DNA from: a virus | Strand: one strand, 5' to 3' | Virus record (IMG/VR): IMGVR_UViG_3300025671_005277 | Coordinates: 1 to 26,224 of that record | DNA length: 26,224 nt | Part shown: piece by piece, positions 15,212-23,021 of the stretch | Layout of the letters: every line of letters starts with the position of its first letter | How positions within the stretch are numbered: position 1 is the stretch's first letter | Translations under genes and position numbers: made by a program | Notes under the pieces: generated by a model | Database searches by the model: none | Told to the model about the DNA's origin: nothing | What the model saw: only the letters and a program-made list of their open reading frames with translations

Positions 15212-17542
15212 ATGGCGGAATATGGCAATAGAGAAATTGGAATTATCCAGGATGCTTTAAAAGAAATTTATGACGAACTAATTAATGGTGGTGCAAGTGA
15301 ATTTCGTCAACAAATACTAAATACTTTACTTCAAGGTAGACCCGACAATTATTACACAACACATATCAATACTCTTGAAGAAGCCTTTGAACCTTTAGAA
15401 AATACTTTTGGACAATTAAATTTAAGCACAATGATGAATTATGCATTTGCAAACTTAGAAGTCTTAGTTGAAATGGAGGCTTTAGATGATTTGACAGAAC
15501 CTGCACAAATGTGGACAGGATACGATGAAACATCGGAAGCAGTATTAGATATAGCAAATGAACTTAATGAAAATTTTGATTTTGAAATAGATACAAACCA
15601 AGATATATACGATGTAACAAGAGAGATGACTGAACAACTACAAGGTAGCAATATAAAAGTACAAGACATTCCTCTTGCTTTAGATATGCAAATAAGAACT
15701 CTTGACGAAATGAAATATTTTGAGATTGGTTCTATGTACTCTGCATGGTCTTCAACAGAAGTAATGAGACCTTTTACTGTGCAGCTTGTAGAAGTTTATA
15801 ACCAAATAGAAAACTTACCGGAAGAACTTATAAACGAATTGTATGTTGATATAGCAGATAGTTTAAGTCTGAAAGAAGGCCCTAGTGATTATTTAAGAGC
15901 GTATGATAATCCTAATAACAGTCAAGCTAAAGCTGTAAAGAATGTCATTAAGTACTATCTAGAACAATTAGGAAGACAACAAACAGGATATGTTAATTTT
16001 AGTTCTGTTGACAATACATTTTACGATGGTGGAATAATGATGGATTTCTATGAAGCAACAGACCAAGTAGCTACTGATGTAGGAATTGCTATAAAATCTA
16101 ATATAAATCTTTTTTTACAAAATGCTGTAGAACCTACTCAACTTTTAAATAGTGTAAAGTCTTTTCAAGGAGTAACTGCAGATGACTTTCCATATCAAAT
16201 TGATAAAGGTTATATGCAAGCCTACAACGAGATTATAGGTACACAGATAATAAACAATAGAGGTATTAAAGATGTCAACGCTACAGTAGATTATGTTGAT
16301 AGGTATGATTTATCAATAGAAGACTTTGCAGAAGAACTTGATATAAAAATAAAAAGCACACCTACAAATGTTGTAGATGAAATAAAATCAACTATGATTG
16401 GCTACGAAAATCAAGTAAAAGCATTTAAAAATTTAGACAAAAATGTAATTGGTGAATTACCAGTAGAAAAAAATTCTCAATTATTTAGTCAAAATATTCG
16501 AGAAAGACCCGATAGTATTTCTTATGATGAATTTATCAAAAACTATCCTGTTGAAGAACTTGGTCCAATACCTTTTTATGAAGGAACAGGTAACACATTA
16601 ACTCCTGATGATTGGTTAAGAGAACAAAATGGCACAGGTTATCAGTTAAAAGAAGGAGTAACTCCTGAAGAATTTAGAAAAAGTTTAGATAATTTTATAG
16701 AACAAATAGATAATCCACATATAAAAGAAGGTTTGTTATCAAGATACAGAAAATACGATAAATTATCTGAAGGCATAATAGACCAAACAGTTAAGTCCAG
16801 AATACTAGGTGCTGTTAATCAAGATGTTTTTTATGATGTAATAGCATTTAATGATGATTTATATACGACAAAAAAAACAGAGGACATGGCTATTGTTTTT
16901 GATGGTTGGACAGAACCTACTCCTTTTGAAGATATGGCTTTAGCAGAAATGGAAGATTGGGATTGGGTATTAGATGAACAAGGAAATAAAGTTGAACCTA
17001 TTGACCCAAGAAAAAACATACAAGGCATGGATGAGTATGACAAAACATTAAACCAATACTACAAATATTACACTGAAGAAATTACAGACACACCTACAAA
17101 TGTAGTAGATTTAGATGAAGTAATATCTCAGTCAGATGGTGTAGATAATCTAAACAAATCTAAAGAGATTATGCAAAAGAACCCTGGCTTTTTTAGAAAA
17201 GTATTCAATGTACTAGAGAAGTTAGACATAGGTGACCAGGTAATAACTAAAGCAATAGCTAAAGGTCTACCTGCATTAGGCCTAGCTTCAGCGGCACCAG
17301 GAGCAGCAATAGCTTATGGAGCTTATGAGATTTCAATATTACTTACAGATGCAGCACAAGCATACAATAAGATGCAGACAACTGACGAAGGTTTTTGGGA
17401 TAACTTTGGTGAGCTGTCTGATAAGTATTCAATAGCTTACAAAATAAGTAAACCTGTGTATGATATAATACTAGATAGCTTAAATGACGATTTGACTACA
17501 GAAGGACAGGATGAAGAAATATTATTTTCTTTCAATAGGTAA
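15212..17542 (+). CDS. Probable internal virion protein with hydrophobic C-terminal segment, 776 aa
   Basis: ATG 15212 has only a weak ribosome-binding site, so it may be coupled to the small frame just upstream. The product is acidic and rich in Asn, Asp, Glu and Ile. A seven-residue motif TPTNVVD occurs twice, near residues 384 and 628, coded by a nearly identical 22-base stretch. Near the C-terminus (about 684-710) lies a Gly/Ala-rich hydrophobic stretch (GLPALGLASAAPGAAIAYGA, then YEISILL) long enough to span or insert into a membrane, preceded by a basic amphipathic helix. That fits a protein that enters the host envelope on ejection. No enzyme motif is visible. Confidence 0.82.
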   Translation: MAEYGNREIGIIQDALKEIYDELINGGASEFRQQILNTLLQGRPDNYYTTHINTLEEAFEPLENTFGQLNLSTMMNYAFANLEVLVEMEALDDLTEPAQMWTGYDETSEAVLDIANELNENFDFEIDTNQDIYDVTREMTEQLQGSNIKVQDIPLALDMQIRTLDEMKYFEIGSMYSAWSSTEVMRPFTVQLVEVYNQIENLPEELINELYVDIADSLSLKEGPSDYLRAYDNPNNSQAKAVKNVIKYYLEQLGRQQTGYVNFSSVDNTFYDGGIMMDFYEATDQVATDVGIAIKSNINLFLQNAVEPTQLLNSVKSFQGVTADDFPYQIDKGYMQAYNEIIGTQIINNRGIKDVNATVDYVDRYDLSIEDFAEELDIKIKSTPTNVVDEIKSTMIGYENQVKAFKNLDKNVIGELPVEKNSQLFSQNIRERPDSISYDEFIKNYPVEELGPIPFYEGTGNTLTPDDWLREQNGTGYQLKEGVTPEEFRKSLDNFIEQIDNPHIKEGLLSRYRKYDKLSEGIIDQTVKSRILGAVNQDVFYDVIAFNDDLYTTKKTEDMAIVFDGWTEPTPFEDMALAEMEDWDWVLDEQGNKVEPIDPRKNIQGMDEYDKTLNQYYKYYTEEITDTPTNVVDLDEVISQSDGVDNLNKSKEIMQKNPGFFRKVFNVLEKLDIGDQVITKAIAKGLPALGLASAAPGAAIAYGAYEISILLTDAAQAYNKMQTTDEGFWDNFGELSDKYSIAYKISKPVYDIILDSLNDDLTTEGQDEEILFSFNR
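16357..16378 (+). repeat. Direct repeat copy 1 (codes TPTNVVD)
   Basis: A 22-base stretch beginning CACACCTACAAATG recurs at 17089-17110 with one difference, in the same frame of the 776-aa gene. It may be a duplicated short peptide motif. Confidence 0.6.
17089..17110 (+). repeat. Direct repeat copy 2 (codes TPTNVVD)
   Basis: Matches copy 1 at 21 of 22 bases, about 730 bases downstream. The surrounding residues differ (STPTNVVDE versus DTPTNVVDL). Confidence 0.6.
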
Positions 17543-18714
17543 TGCTTACTAATCAATTCATATTTCAACCCGAAAGGCTCATCGAAATAGATGGGACTAT
17601 ATACGCTGTCTTCTTTGACACAGATGAAGAACTAGGTGATTTTCCAATACTAGCTAAAGTGGATAGCAAATCATTTATCCAAACAGGTGCAAACATTGAA
17701 CAGATGGATGACCAAAAATTTGTACAAACATTTGGTTATGTATTTAGAGGACACGAAGATTTACTGGTATCAGAGATACAAACTGGTGCAGAACAAAAAG
17801 ATTACAGAAGCATTATGGATGTACAAGAAAACTTATTAGAACAAAGAGCTACAGAAAATGGCATGCAATGGTTACTAGATGGTGATGTACAAGCTGCATT
17901 TTTAGCTGCAACTCTTACTGGTGTACCAATATCAACAGATGATTTAGCAGATACAGAGTGGTATCAAAGTACTACAGAAGAACAAAGGGACTACATGGTT
18001 AGATATTATGCAGACCCTAATGCTATAGAAGAAGAGATAGCACAGAACATAATAAACATTCGAGAGACTTTACTATCTAAAGATATGAAAGGGCCTGTTA
18101 ACGAACTAGCTAAAGCATTAGCTTATGGCCTAACAACAAAAACATTTAAGACTATTGAAGAAGTAGATATGTACATTGACTTCATTGATGACAGTACATA
18201 CTTAGATTTACTAGGTGGCCCGGACTTGTTACCGGATAACTTACAAAAATTTGTAGGAAAGTTTACCGGTGTCAATGCAGGACAAGCTACAACAGCTAAT
18301 CTTATTACAAGCAAACTTGGTGCGTCTGCACTAGAAAGTTACAAACAAAGTGGAGAGTTTGTAAAGATGGCTGCACAAGTTAAAGCAGGAAATGAAGCAG
18401 GTATAAGAGCAGAGTTGCAACAGATACATGATACATTGTATCCATCATTTGCAGGTTCTTCCTGGTCTACTTGGAACCCACAGTATTCAAATAGAGCATC
18501 AAAACTTATTAATGGTACAACCGGTAATCAGATTGTGTCATTAACTAATGAACAACAAGAAGAGGTTAATCAGTTAATTATAGATGCAGGTGGTAACTTC
18601 CAGGAGTTTGATAAGTTAGTAAGAGCTAAATATATAAATAGCCCTGGTGTTAAGAATGCATTCTTAAATGATATTGCAAGAAAGATACCACAATCATATT
18701 CGGGAGTATTCTAA
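17542..18714 (+). CDS. Probable internal virion/ejection protein, 390 aa
   Basis: The start overlaps the previous stop (TAATG). Around residues 133-165 the sequence reads DLADTEWYQSTTEEQRDYMV then RYYADPNAIEEEI. This W[YF].[ST]T...R......DP arrangement recurs in large virion proteins of actinophages and related phages, from family memory. The rest is helical with a polar C-terminus (SWSTWNPQYSNRASKLIN). There is no catalytic domain. It lies two bases ahead of the peptidoglycan-binding gene and the two probably form one functional unit, being separate genes of what is elsewhere a single long protein; that last point is inference. Confidence 0.8.
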   Translation: MLTNQFIFQPERLIEIDGTIYAVFFDTDEELGDFPILAKVDSKSFIQTGANIEQMDDQKFVQTFGYVFRGHEDLLVSEIQTGAEQKDYRSIMDVQENLLEQRATENGMQWLLDGDVQAAFLAATLTGVPISTDDLADTEWYQSTTEEQRDYMVRYYADPNAIEEEIAQNIINIRETLLSKDMKGPVNELAKALAYGLTTKTFKTIEEVDMYIDFIDDSTYLDLLGGPDLLPDNLQKFVGKFTGVNAGQATTANLITSKLGASALESYKQSGEFVKMAAQVKAGNEAGIRAELQQIHDTLYPSFAGSSWSTWNPQYSNRASKLINGTTGNQIVSLTNEQQEEVNQLIIDAGGNFQEFDKLVRAKYINSPGVKNAFLNDIARKIPQSYSGVF

Positions 18715-18715
18715 G

Positions 18716-19918
18716 ATGACAAAACAAGAGATTATTGCATTACAAAATGAACTAGGTGTAACACCCGATGGTATCATTGGACCACAAACTAGAGCTGCAG
18801 CAGCTGCAAAGATACAAGGTTCTGTATCTATTGCTGAAGCACAAGCACAATCAGAAAAGTTTGGTGATATAGCAGGAACAACTGGACTGGTATATGGTTC
18901 AGATGCTCAACCTGCAACTAACAATGCACCTGTAGAGAGTAATGATAATGAAACATCTGATGCTTTAAGTGCAGCAGAAAAAGCATTAAAAGAGGCTGAA
19001 GCAGCAGCAGCAAAAAGAATTCAAGAATTATTAGACGCTTTAAATAACCAATCAAATCAATATCCACCTCCAGGAGGAGCTAGTGGACCTTCTTTCGAAA
19101 CAGAAACACAGTTTTACACTCCTACACTTAGTGATGCACAAGCATTATTCCCATACTTTCCAGGTAACATTTTAAATATTATCTTAGATAGTTGGGTGGA
19201 TAGTGGAAGTATTGACTTGGCTATCGCACAAGGTAGAGCATCAGAAGACTACGCTAAAACATTCCCTGGTATTAAAAGAGAAGATGGTTCATTAAGGATG
19301 ACAGAGATACAGTATCTAGAACTTAAAGATGCTATGAAAGATAGTTTAAGAAACTACAATTTAAATCCGGACATATTCCAAAATGAAATTATTGATGCGA
19401 TACAAGGAGATGTAGATATAAAAGAGTTTCAAGGTAGATTGCAATTCGGTTATGAACAATTAATAAACAATAGAGATGTTGTACTTGAAGTATATAGAGC
19501 AGAGTATGGTATGGATTTAACAGAAGAAGCTCTATTCGCTATGTTTATTTCACCGGAGATTGCAACATCAGTTTTAGAAAATCAAATATTAGTATCACAA
19601 ATACTAGCTGAAGCAGAAGTTGCTGACATAACATTAGGTAAATCTACAGTACAAGAATTTATATCTGCAGGTATATCACAAGAACAAGCTAGAGGATTGT
19701 TTAGAGAGACAGAACAACTAAGTGGATTGACTGGTGTAGCTGCACAAATGGGCCAAGACTTATCAGAAGAAGACATTGCTAGTGGTTTAGCAGGCCTTAG
19801 CCCGGAACAATTAAGTTTAATAAAGAGTGCAGAAGCTAGGTCAGCTTCACAATCTTCTGTACAAGCAGGTGCTGCAACAACACAAGCAGGACAAGTCACC
19901 GGATTAATTGAAGAATAA
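18716..19918 (+). CDS. Virion protein with peptidoglycan-binding-type N-terminus, 400 aa
   Basis: ATG 18716 follows the previous stop by one base, with GGGAG at 18702-18706; an upstream TTG in frame lacks this support. Residues about 4-34 read QEIIALQNELGVTPDGIIGP then QTRAAAAAKIQG, the classic PG_binding_1 half-repeat (LQ..LG...DG.iGp.T..A). An Ala/Glu helix and a Pro/Gly linker (PPPGGASGP) follow, then a long helical domain with YFPGNILNIILDSWVDSGSI and a polar Gln/Ser/Ala tail. No lytic active site is seen, so it would bind rather than cut the wall, perhaps anchoring the ejection machinery. It ends the large block. Confidence 0.82.
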   Translation: MTKQEIIALQNELGVTPDGIIGPQTRAAAAAKIQGSVSIAEAQAQSEKFGDIAGTTGLVYGSDAQPATNNAPVESNDNETSDALSAAEKALKEAEAAAAKRIQELLDALNNQSNQYPPPGGASGPSFETETQFYTPTLSDAQALFPYFPGNILNIILDSWVDSGSIDLAIAQGRASEDYAKTFPGIKREDGSLRMTEIQYLELKDAMKDSLRNYNLNPDIFQNEIIDAIQGDVDIKEFQGRLQFGYEQLINNRDVVLEVYRAEYGMDLTEEALFAMFISPEIATSVLENQILVSQILAEAEVADITLGKSTVQEFISAGISQEQARGLFRETEQLSGLTGVAAQMGQDLSEEDIASGLAGLSPEQLSLIKSAEARSASQSSVQAGAATTQAGQVTGLIEE

Positions 19919-19935
19919 CTACTTGTTTAAACAGC

Positions 19936-19962
19936 TTGCATTTTAAAATTACATGATATAAT
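19936..19962 (+). promoter_or_regulatory. Possible sigma70-type promoter for the capsid genes
   Basis: TTGCAT at 19936-19941 and TATAAT at 19957-19962 (preceded by TGA) are spaced by 15 bases, slightly short. The perfect -10 hexamer in an intergenic gap just ahead of scaffold and capsid is suggestive. A perfect 10-base palindrome TGTTTAAACA lies just upstream at 19924-19933. AT-rich sequence makes chance matches likely. Confidence 0.35.
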
Positions 19963-20018
19963 AACTATTGACGCTCTACTAAGGCCGGGCGGTTAAACTA
20001 GACCTAGGATACGAGAAC

Positions 20019-20043
20019 TGTCTTGATGCCTACATACAAGACA
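20019..20043 (+). repeat. 7-bp hairpin in the pre-scaffold leader
   Basis: TGTCTTG (20019-20025) pairs perfectly with CAAGACA (20037-20043) around an 11-base loop, within the 211-base gap between 19919 and 20129. The gap also contains an unusually GC-rich GGCCGGGCGG at 19983-19992. No tRNA or gene is seen; a short frame at 20026 has no ribosome-binding site. Confidence 0.4.
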
Positions 20044-20129
20044 CGCAAAATAAATAACATGTAGCAGAAATCAGTGCATTACATAGATGGCACTTGCTTA
20101 AATATTATTTATAGAAAAGGAGACAATAC

Positions 20130-20582
20130 ATGTCTGAAGAAATAACTAACGAAACCGATGTTCAATCTACCTCGGAAGATAAGAACTGGAAAGCAATTCG
20201 AGAAGAGAACAAAGCTCTGAAAGAAGAACTAGCACAGTTTCAAATCAAAGAGAGAGATACACTATTCCAAGAGATTGGATTAGACAGGACTAAAGGTATC
20301 GGTAAAGCAGCAGACCAAATGTACGAAGGCGATTTAGCTGCAGATGCATTAAAAGCATTTGTGACTGAAGAGTTCGGAGAAGAAGTATTTGGACAGCAAG
20401 ACAGTTTTCGTAATACAGTCAATGCAGGCCAAGAGAGATTAGATAATCTAGCTAGCCAAGCACAAGCTGTAAATGCTAACATAAGCGTACAAGAACAGAT
20501 AGCTGAAGCTCAGAAATCCGGCAGAGTTAGAGATAGTATTGCTTCAAAAATGAAAGCTCTAGACGAGCTAAAAGAAAAGTAG
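20130..20582 (+). CDS. Capsid scaffolding protein
   Basis: A 150-aa, acidic, highly helical protein directly ahead of the major capsid gene, which is the standard place for a scaffold. Residues about 19-45 (NWKAIREENKALKEELAQFQ) have a heptad-like coiled-coil pattern, and the C-terminus is a short charged helix (RDSIASKMKALDELKEK) of the kind that contacts the capsid protein. Scaffolds fill and shape the procapsid and leave before or during packaging. AAAGGAGAC precedes ATG 20130. No protease domain is seen, and no separate protease gene lies nearby, so the scaffold may exit intact. Sequence identity of scaffolds is low across families, so context carries the call. Confidence 0.85.
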   Translation: MSEEITNETDVQSTSEDKNWKAIREENKALKEELAQFQIKERDTLFQEIGLDRTKGIGKAADQMYEGDLAADALKAFVTEEFGEEVFGQQDSFRNTVNAGQERLDNLASQAQAVNANISVQEQIAEAQKSGRVRDSIASKMKALDELKEK

Positions 20583-20604
20583 TTTAGGAGAAAATCTCCT
20601 AAAC
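20582..20604 (+). promoter_or_regulatory. 10-bp hairpin between scaffold and capsid genes
   Basis: GTTTAGGAGA (20582-20591) pairs perfectly with TCTCCTAAAC (20595-20604) around an AAA loop. It starts at the last base of the scaffold stop codon. The 5' arm contains an AGGAG copy identical to the true capsid ribosome-binding site at 20611-20615; TTAGGAGAAAA appears at both places. No T-tract follows, so it is more likely an mRNA processing or stability element, or a decoy ribosome-binding site, than a terminator. Confidence 0.6.
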
Positions 20605-20621
20605 AGAATTAGGAGAAAAAA

Positions 20622-21632
20622 ATGGCAGCTATAGGCTCACCAGACCCGATTTCAGTATCTGAAATCAACAACTTTACAGGTGAACTTTTCAAAGTTGGTG
20701 CGAGAAGAACCCCTTTACTATCCATGGTGGGTGGTTTAAGTGGTGGTAAACTTCTTAACTCTCCTGTTTTCCAAACCCAAAAAGTAGATACACCTACAGT
20801 CAACTCTTATACAGCAGTTGCTGAAGGTGGAACACCTGCTTACTTTGGTAGAAGCAGAAGTTCTGCAATAGACTGTGTGCAAATTTGGAACCAAGGTATT
20901 AAACTTACCTATTCCGCAATGGCATCTACAGGCTATTTGAACTCACAAGCTATGGAAACTGGAACCAAAGCATTTGAAGGTACTAACCCAATTAATGACG
21001 AAATGGCATTTCAATTAGAAGAACTACTTAGCAAAATCGCAAGAGAAGTTGAGTACGAATTCTTTAATGCTACTTTCAATGATGGAACAGATGGTAACCC
21101 AAGAGAGATGCGTGGCATCGCTGAATGGGTAGCTAGCGGAAATGGTTCATCAGCCTACGCACACGATACAGATGGAGATGGAGGAGGTACAGCACAAGGT
21201 CTTGACTTTGATGCTATCGCCGAAACATTGAAATTAATGTATGATGCAGGCGCACCAATGGCAAACCCTGTACTCTTCGCAAGACCAGGTTCAATCTTAG
21301 ACTTGAACCAAAACCTTGTTAAGAGTGGTTCTAATCAAATGGCAATCTTGCCAAGAGATAGAAATGTTGCAGGCGTAAACATTGACACAATCATAACTCC
21401 ATTCGGAAATATTGGACTTGCAGTGAACGAATATGTTCCTGCTGACCAAGCATTCGTATTGGATATGTCTTACCTAGATGTTTGTTTCTTAAACATCCCA
21501 GGAAAAGGCGGAGTATTCGTAGAGGATACAGACAATGATGATGCAGCCGCAGTATCAAAGCGTGTCTACATGGAAATTGGTCTTGATAAAGGACCTGCCG
21601 AGTATCACGCAGTTATCAATGGCGTAAGCTAA
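20622..21632 (+). CDS. Major capsid protein, HK97 fold, DUF5309-like
   Basis: A 336-aa protein, following the scaffold and a strong AGGAG six bases before the ATG. The N-terminal region has the R-x-TPLLSMVGG segment (about 29-38), then a Tyr/Gln-containing stretch (DCVQIWNQGIKLTYSAMAS) that matches the pattern of DUF5309-type capsid proteins, and a C-terminal beta-rich end with the MSYLDVCFL... and KGPAEYHAVINGV blocks. This protein forms the icosahedral shell. A Gly/Asp-rich loop (HDTDGDGGGTAQG) in the middle may be surface exposed. Codon choice looks slightly more C-rich than in neighbours (GGC, ATC, TTC), as expected of the most expressed gene. A terminator follows. Confidence 0.92.
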   Translation: MAAIGSPDPISVSEINNFTGELFKVGARRTPLLSMVGGLSGGKLLNSPVFQTQKVDTPTVNSYTAVAEGGTPAYFGRSRSSAIDCVQIWNQGIKLTYSAMASTGYLNSQAMETGTKAFEGTNPINDEMAFQLEELLSKIAREVEYEFFNATFNDGTDGNPREMRGIAEWVASGNGSSAYAHDTDGDGGGTAQGLDFDAIAETLKLMYDAGAPMANPVLFARPGSILDLNQNLVKSGSNQMAILPRDRNVAGVNIDTIITPFGNIGLAVNEYVPADQAFVLDMSYLDVCFLNIPGKGGVFVEDTDNDDAAAVSKRVYMEIGLDKGPAEYHAVINGVS

Positions 21633-21652
21633 AGATAAATATTTGAAGATTG

Positions 21653-21683
21653 GGGTGGAATTCCACCTCCACCCTTTTCTTCT
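21653..21683 (+). terminator. Terminator after the major capsid gene
   Basis: GGGTGG (21653-21658) pairs with CCACCC (21669-21674), followed by TTTTCTTCT. An alternative stem GGTGGAATTCCACC also forms from the same 5' arm. Placed 20 bases after the capsid stop, it likely gives partial termination so that the capsid gene is made in excess of downstream tail genes. Confidence 0.8.
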
Positions 21684-21716
21684 GTTAGAATAATAAAAAA
21701 AGATTTAGGAGATTAA

Positions 21717-22070
21717 ATGCCAGTTGCAGGTAAAAGTTTATATAAAACAAAAGGTGTATTAATAGATATATCTGAAAATGCTACAACATCGACTGCTGTA
21801 GATACAGATGGATTATTGTTATCGGGAATTATATTCCCTGCCGCTATGACAGGAACTGCTCTTACTTTTCAAGTAGCTTCAACAAACACCGGAGGTAATT
21901 TTAAAGCATTAAAAGAAACCGATGGAACAGATGTAACTTATACAGTTACTGCTGATGCTCATGTTAGGATTGACCCTAGCGGATGGGCCGGAGTAGGAGC
22001 TATCAAAGTAATATCAGATGCTACAGAAACAGCAGACAGAAAATTAAATTTAGTATTCCACTCAGCATAA
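21717..22070 (+). CDS. Small beta-sandwich virion protein, possible head decoration, 117 aa
   Basis: It starts 33 bases after the capsid terminator with TTTAGGAGATTAA before the ATG. The sequence is Thr/Ala/Val rich with short predicted strands (GVLIDI, LLLSGIIFPA, ALTFQVAST, IKVIS, KLNLVFHS), consistent with a beta-sandwich. The N-terminal MPVAGKSLYKTKG is followed by an Asp/Thr/Gly-rich body typical of phage surface proteins. Position right after the capsid gene suggests a decoration/stabilisation protein, or a tail component. A second similar-sized, similarly composed protein occurs at 25795. No motif fixes the exact role. Confidence 0.75.
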   Translation: MPVAGKSLYKTKGVLIDISENATTSTAVDTDGLLLSGIIFPAAMTGTALTFQVASTNTGGNFKALKETDGTDVTYTVTADAHVRIDPSGWAGVGAIKVISDATETADRKLNLVFHSA

Positions 22071-22079
22071 AGGAGTAAG

Positions 22080-23021
22080 ATGAGTACAACTATAGAAAAC
22101 CTCATAGATAGGACTTTTAGAGAGTACCTTGAACCTATGGAAGACATGGTTAGCTATACAGTTTTAAGTGGAGCTTTGTCAGCTAGCGATACCTCAGTTG
22201 GTTTTAATGGAGATTTGCTTTCTATAGAAGAAGAAGATGCCTTAGATGCAGGAACAATAATTGAAATAGGCCAAGAGCTTATGATTTGTACAGAACTAAA
22301 TGCTGTTACAAACAGTATTACTGTAACTAGAGCAGCAAGGGGAACTACTGCAACAACACATGATGCAGGAGATGTAATAAAAATTACTCCACAATTTCCT
22401 AGAGTAAATGTTTTTAACGCTGTTAAAGACCAAATAGAAAATTTATATCCAACACTATATGCAGTAGAGACACAAACAATATCTAGTGCAGTTGGTTATG
22501 TAGCCTTAGAAGGTGCAGATGATAATAGAATTGTTGCACCACTTAAAGCAGTATCACAATACCAAGAGCTAGACGCAGGTAATCAAACCACAGTACAGTT
22601 TAGAGGAGTTGCTATGGAGCTTATAGATGTACCAACTTCTGTAACTGCATCCGGTAAAGTTGTACAGTTTAGTGGCGTAAGTACTGGTGTAAATGTTCAC
22701 TGTACTTTTAAAAAGAAATTTGGAGAAGTCTCTTTAGAGACAACAACACTTGCTGATATAGGATTAGAGACAGAGTATGAACCTATTATTATGGCAGGAG
22801 TTGCTGCACAGATGATAGCAGGTAAAGATATACCTACTTATACATCAGACTACATTACAGAACAAATGGCTGTAACTAATTACCCAGTTAACTCATCTAG
22901 TAATATAAGAAATTCTTTATTGCAATATCAACAAGTACTCATTAATCAAGCAAGAAAAGATTTAAGAGCTAGATATCCGGAGCCTGTCAGTTTAAACAGC
23001 GTGGTATATCCTAGTGCCTAG
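22080..23021 (+). CDS. Probable head-tail connector/adaptor protein, 313 aa
   Basis: ATG 22080 follows AAAGGAG. The N-terminus is helical (TIENLIDRTFREYLEPMEDM); residues about 28-110 form a beta module with the block TRAARGTTATTHDAGDVIKI, which is repeated in style in the 192-aa protein at 24984. The C-terminus is helical again and basic (LLQYQQVLINQARKDLRARY then PEPV). Placed between the capsid group and the propeller protein, it has the position of T7 gp11-type adaptors, which join portal to nozzle. No strict motif proves this; it could also be a tail-fibre attachment protein. It ends overlapping the next gene by eight bases. Confidence 0.72.
   Translation: MSTTIENLIDRTFREYLEPMEDMVSYTVLSGALSASDTSVGFNGDLLSIEEEDALDAGTIIEIGQELMICTELNAVTNSITVTRAARGTTATTHDAGDVIKITPQFPRVNVFNAVKDQIENLYPTLYAVETQTISSAVGYVALEGADDNRIVAPLKAVSQYQELDAGNQTTVQFRGVAMELIDVPTSVTASGKVVQFSGVSTGVNVHCTFKKKFGEVSLETTTLADIGLETEYEPIIMAGVAAQMIAGKDIPTYTSDYITEQMAVTNYPVNSSSNIRNSLLQYQQVLINQARKDLRARYPEPVSLNSVVYPSA

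Noticed and set aside
20026-20064. 12-codon frame MPTYKTRKINNM in the pre-scaffold gap
   Set aside because: No ribosome-binding site and its start lies in a hairpin loop; no reason to call it a gene.
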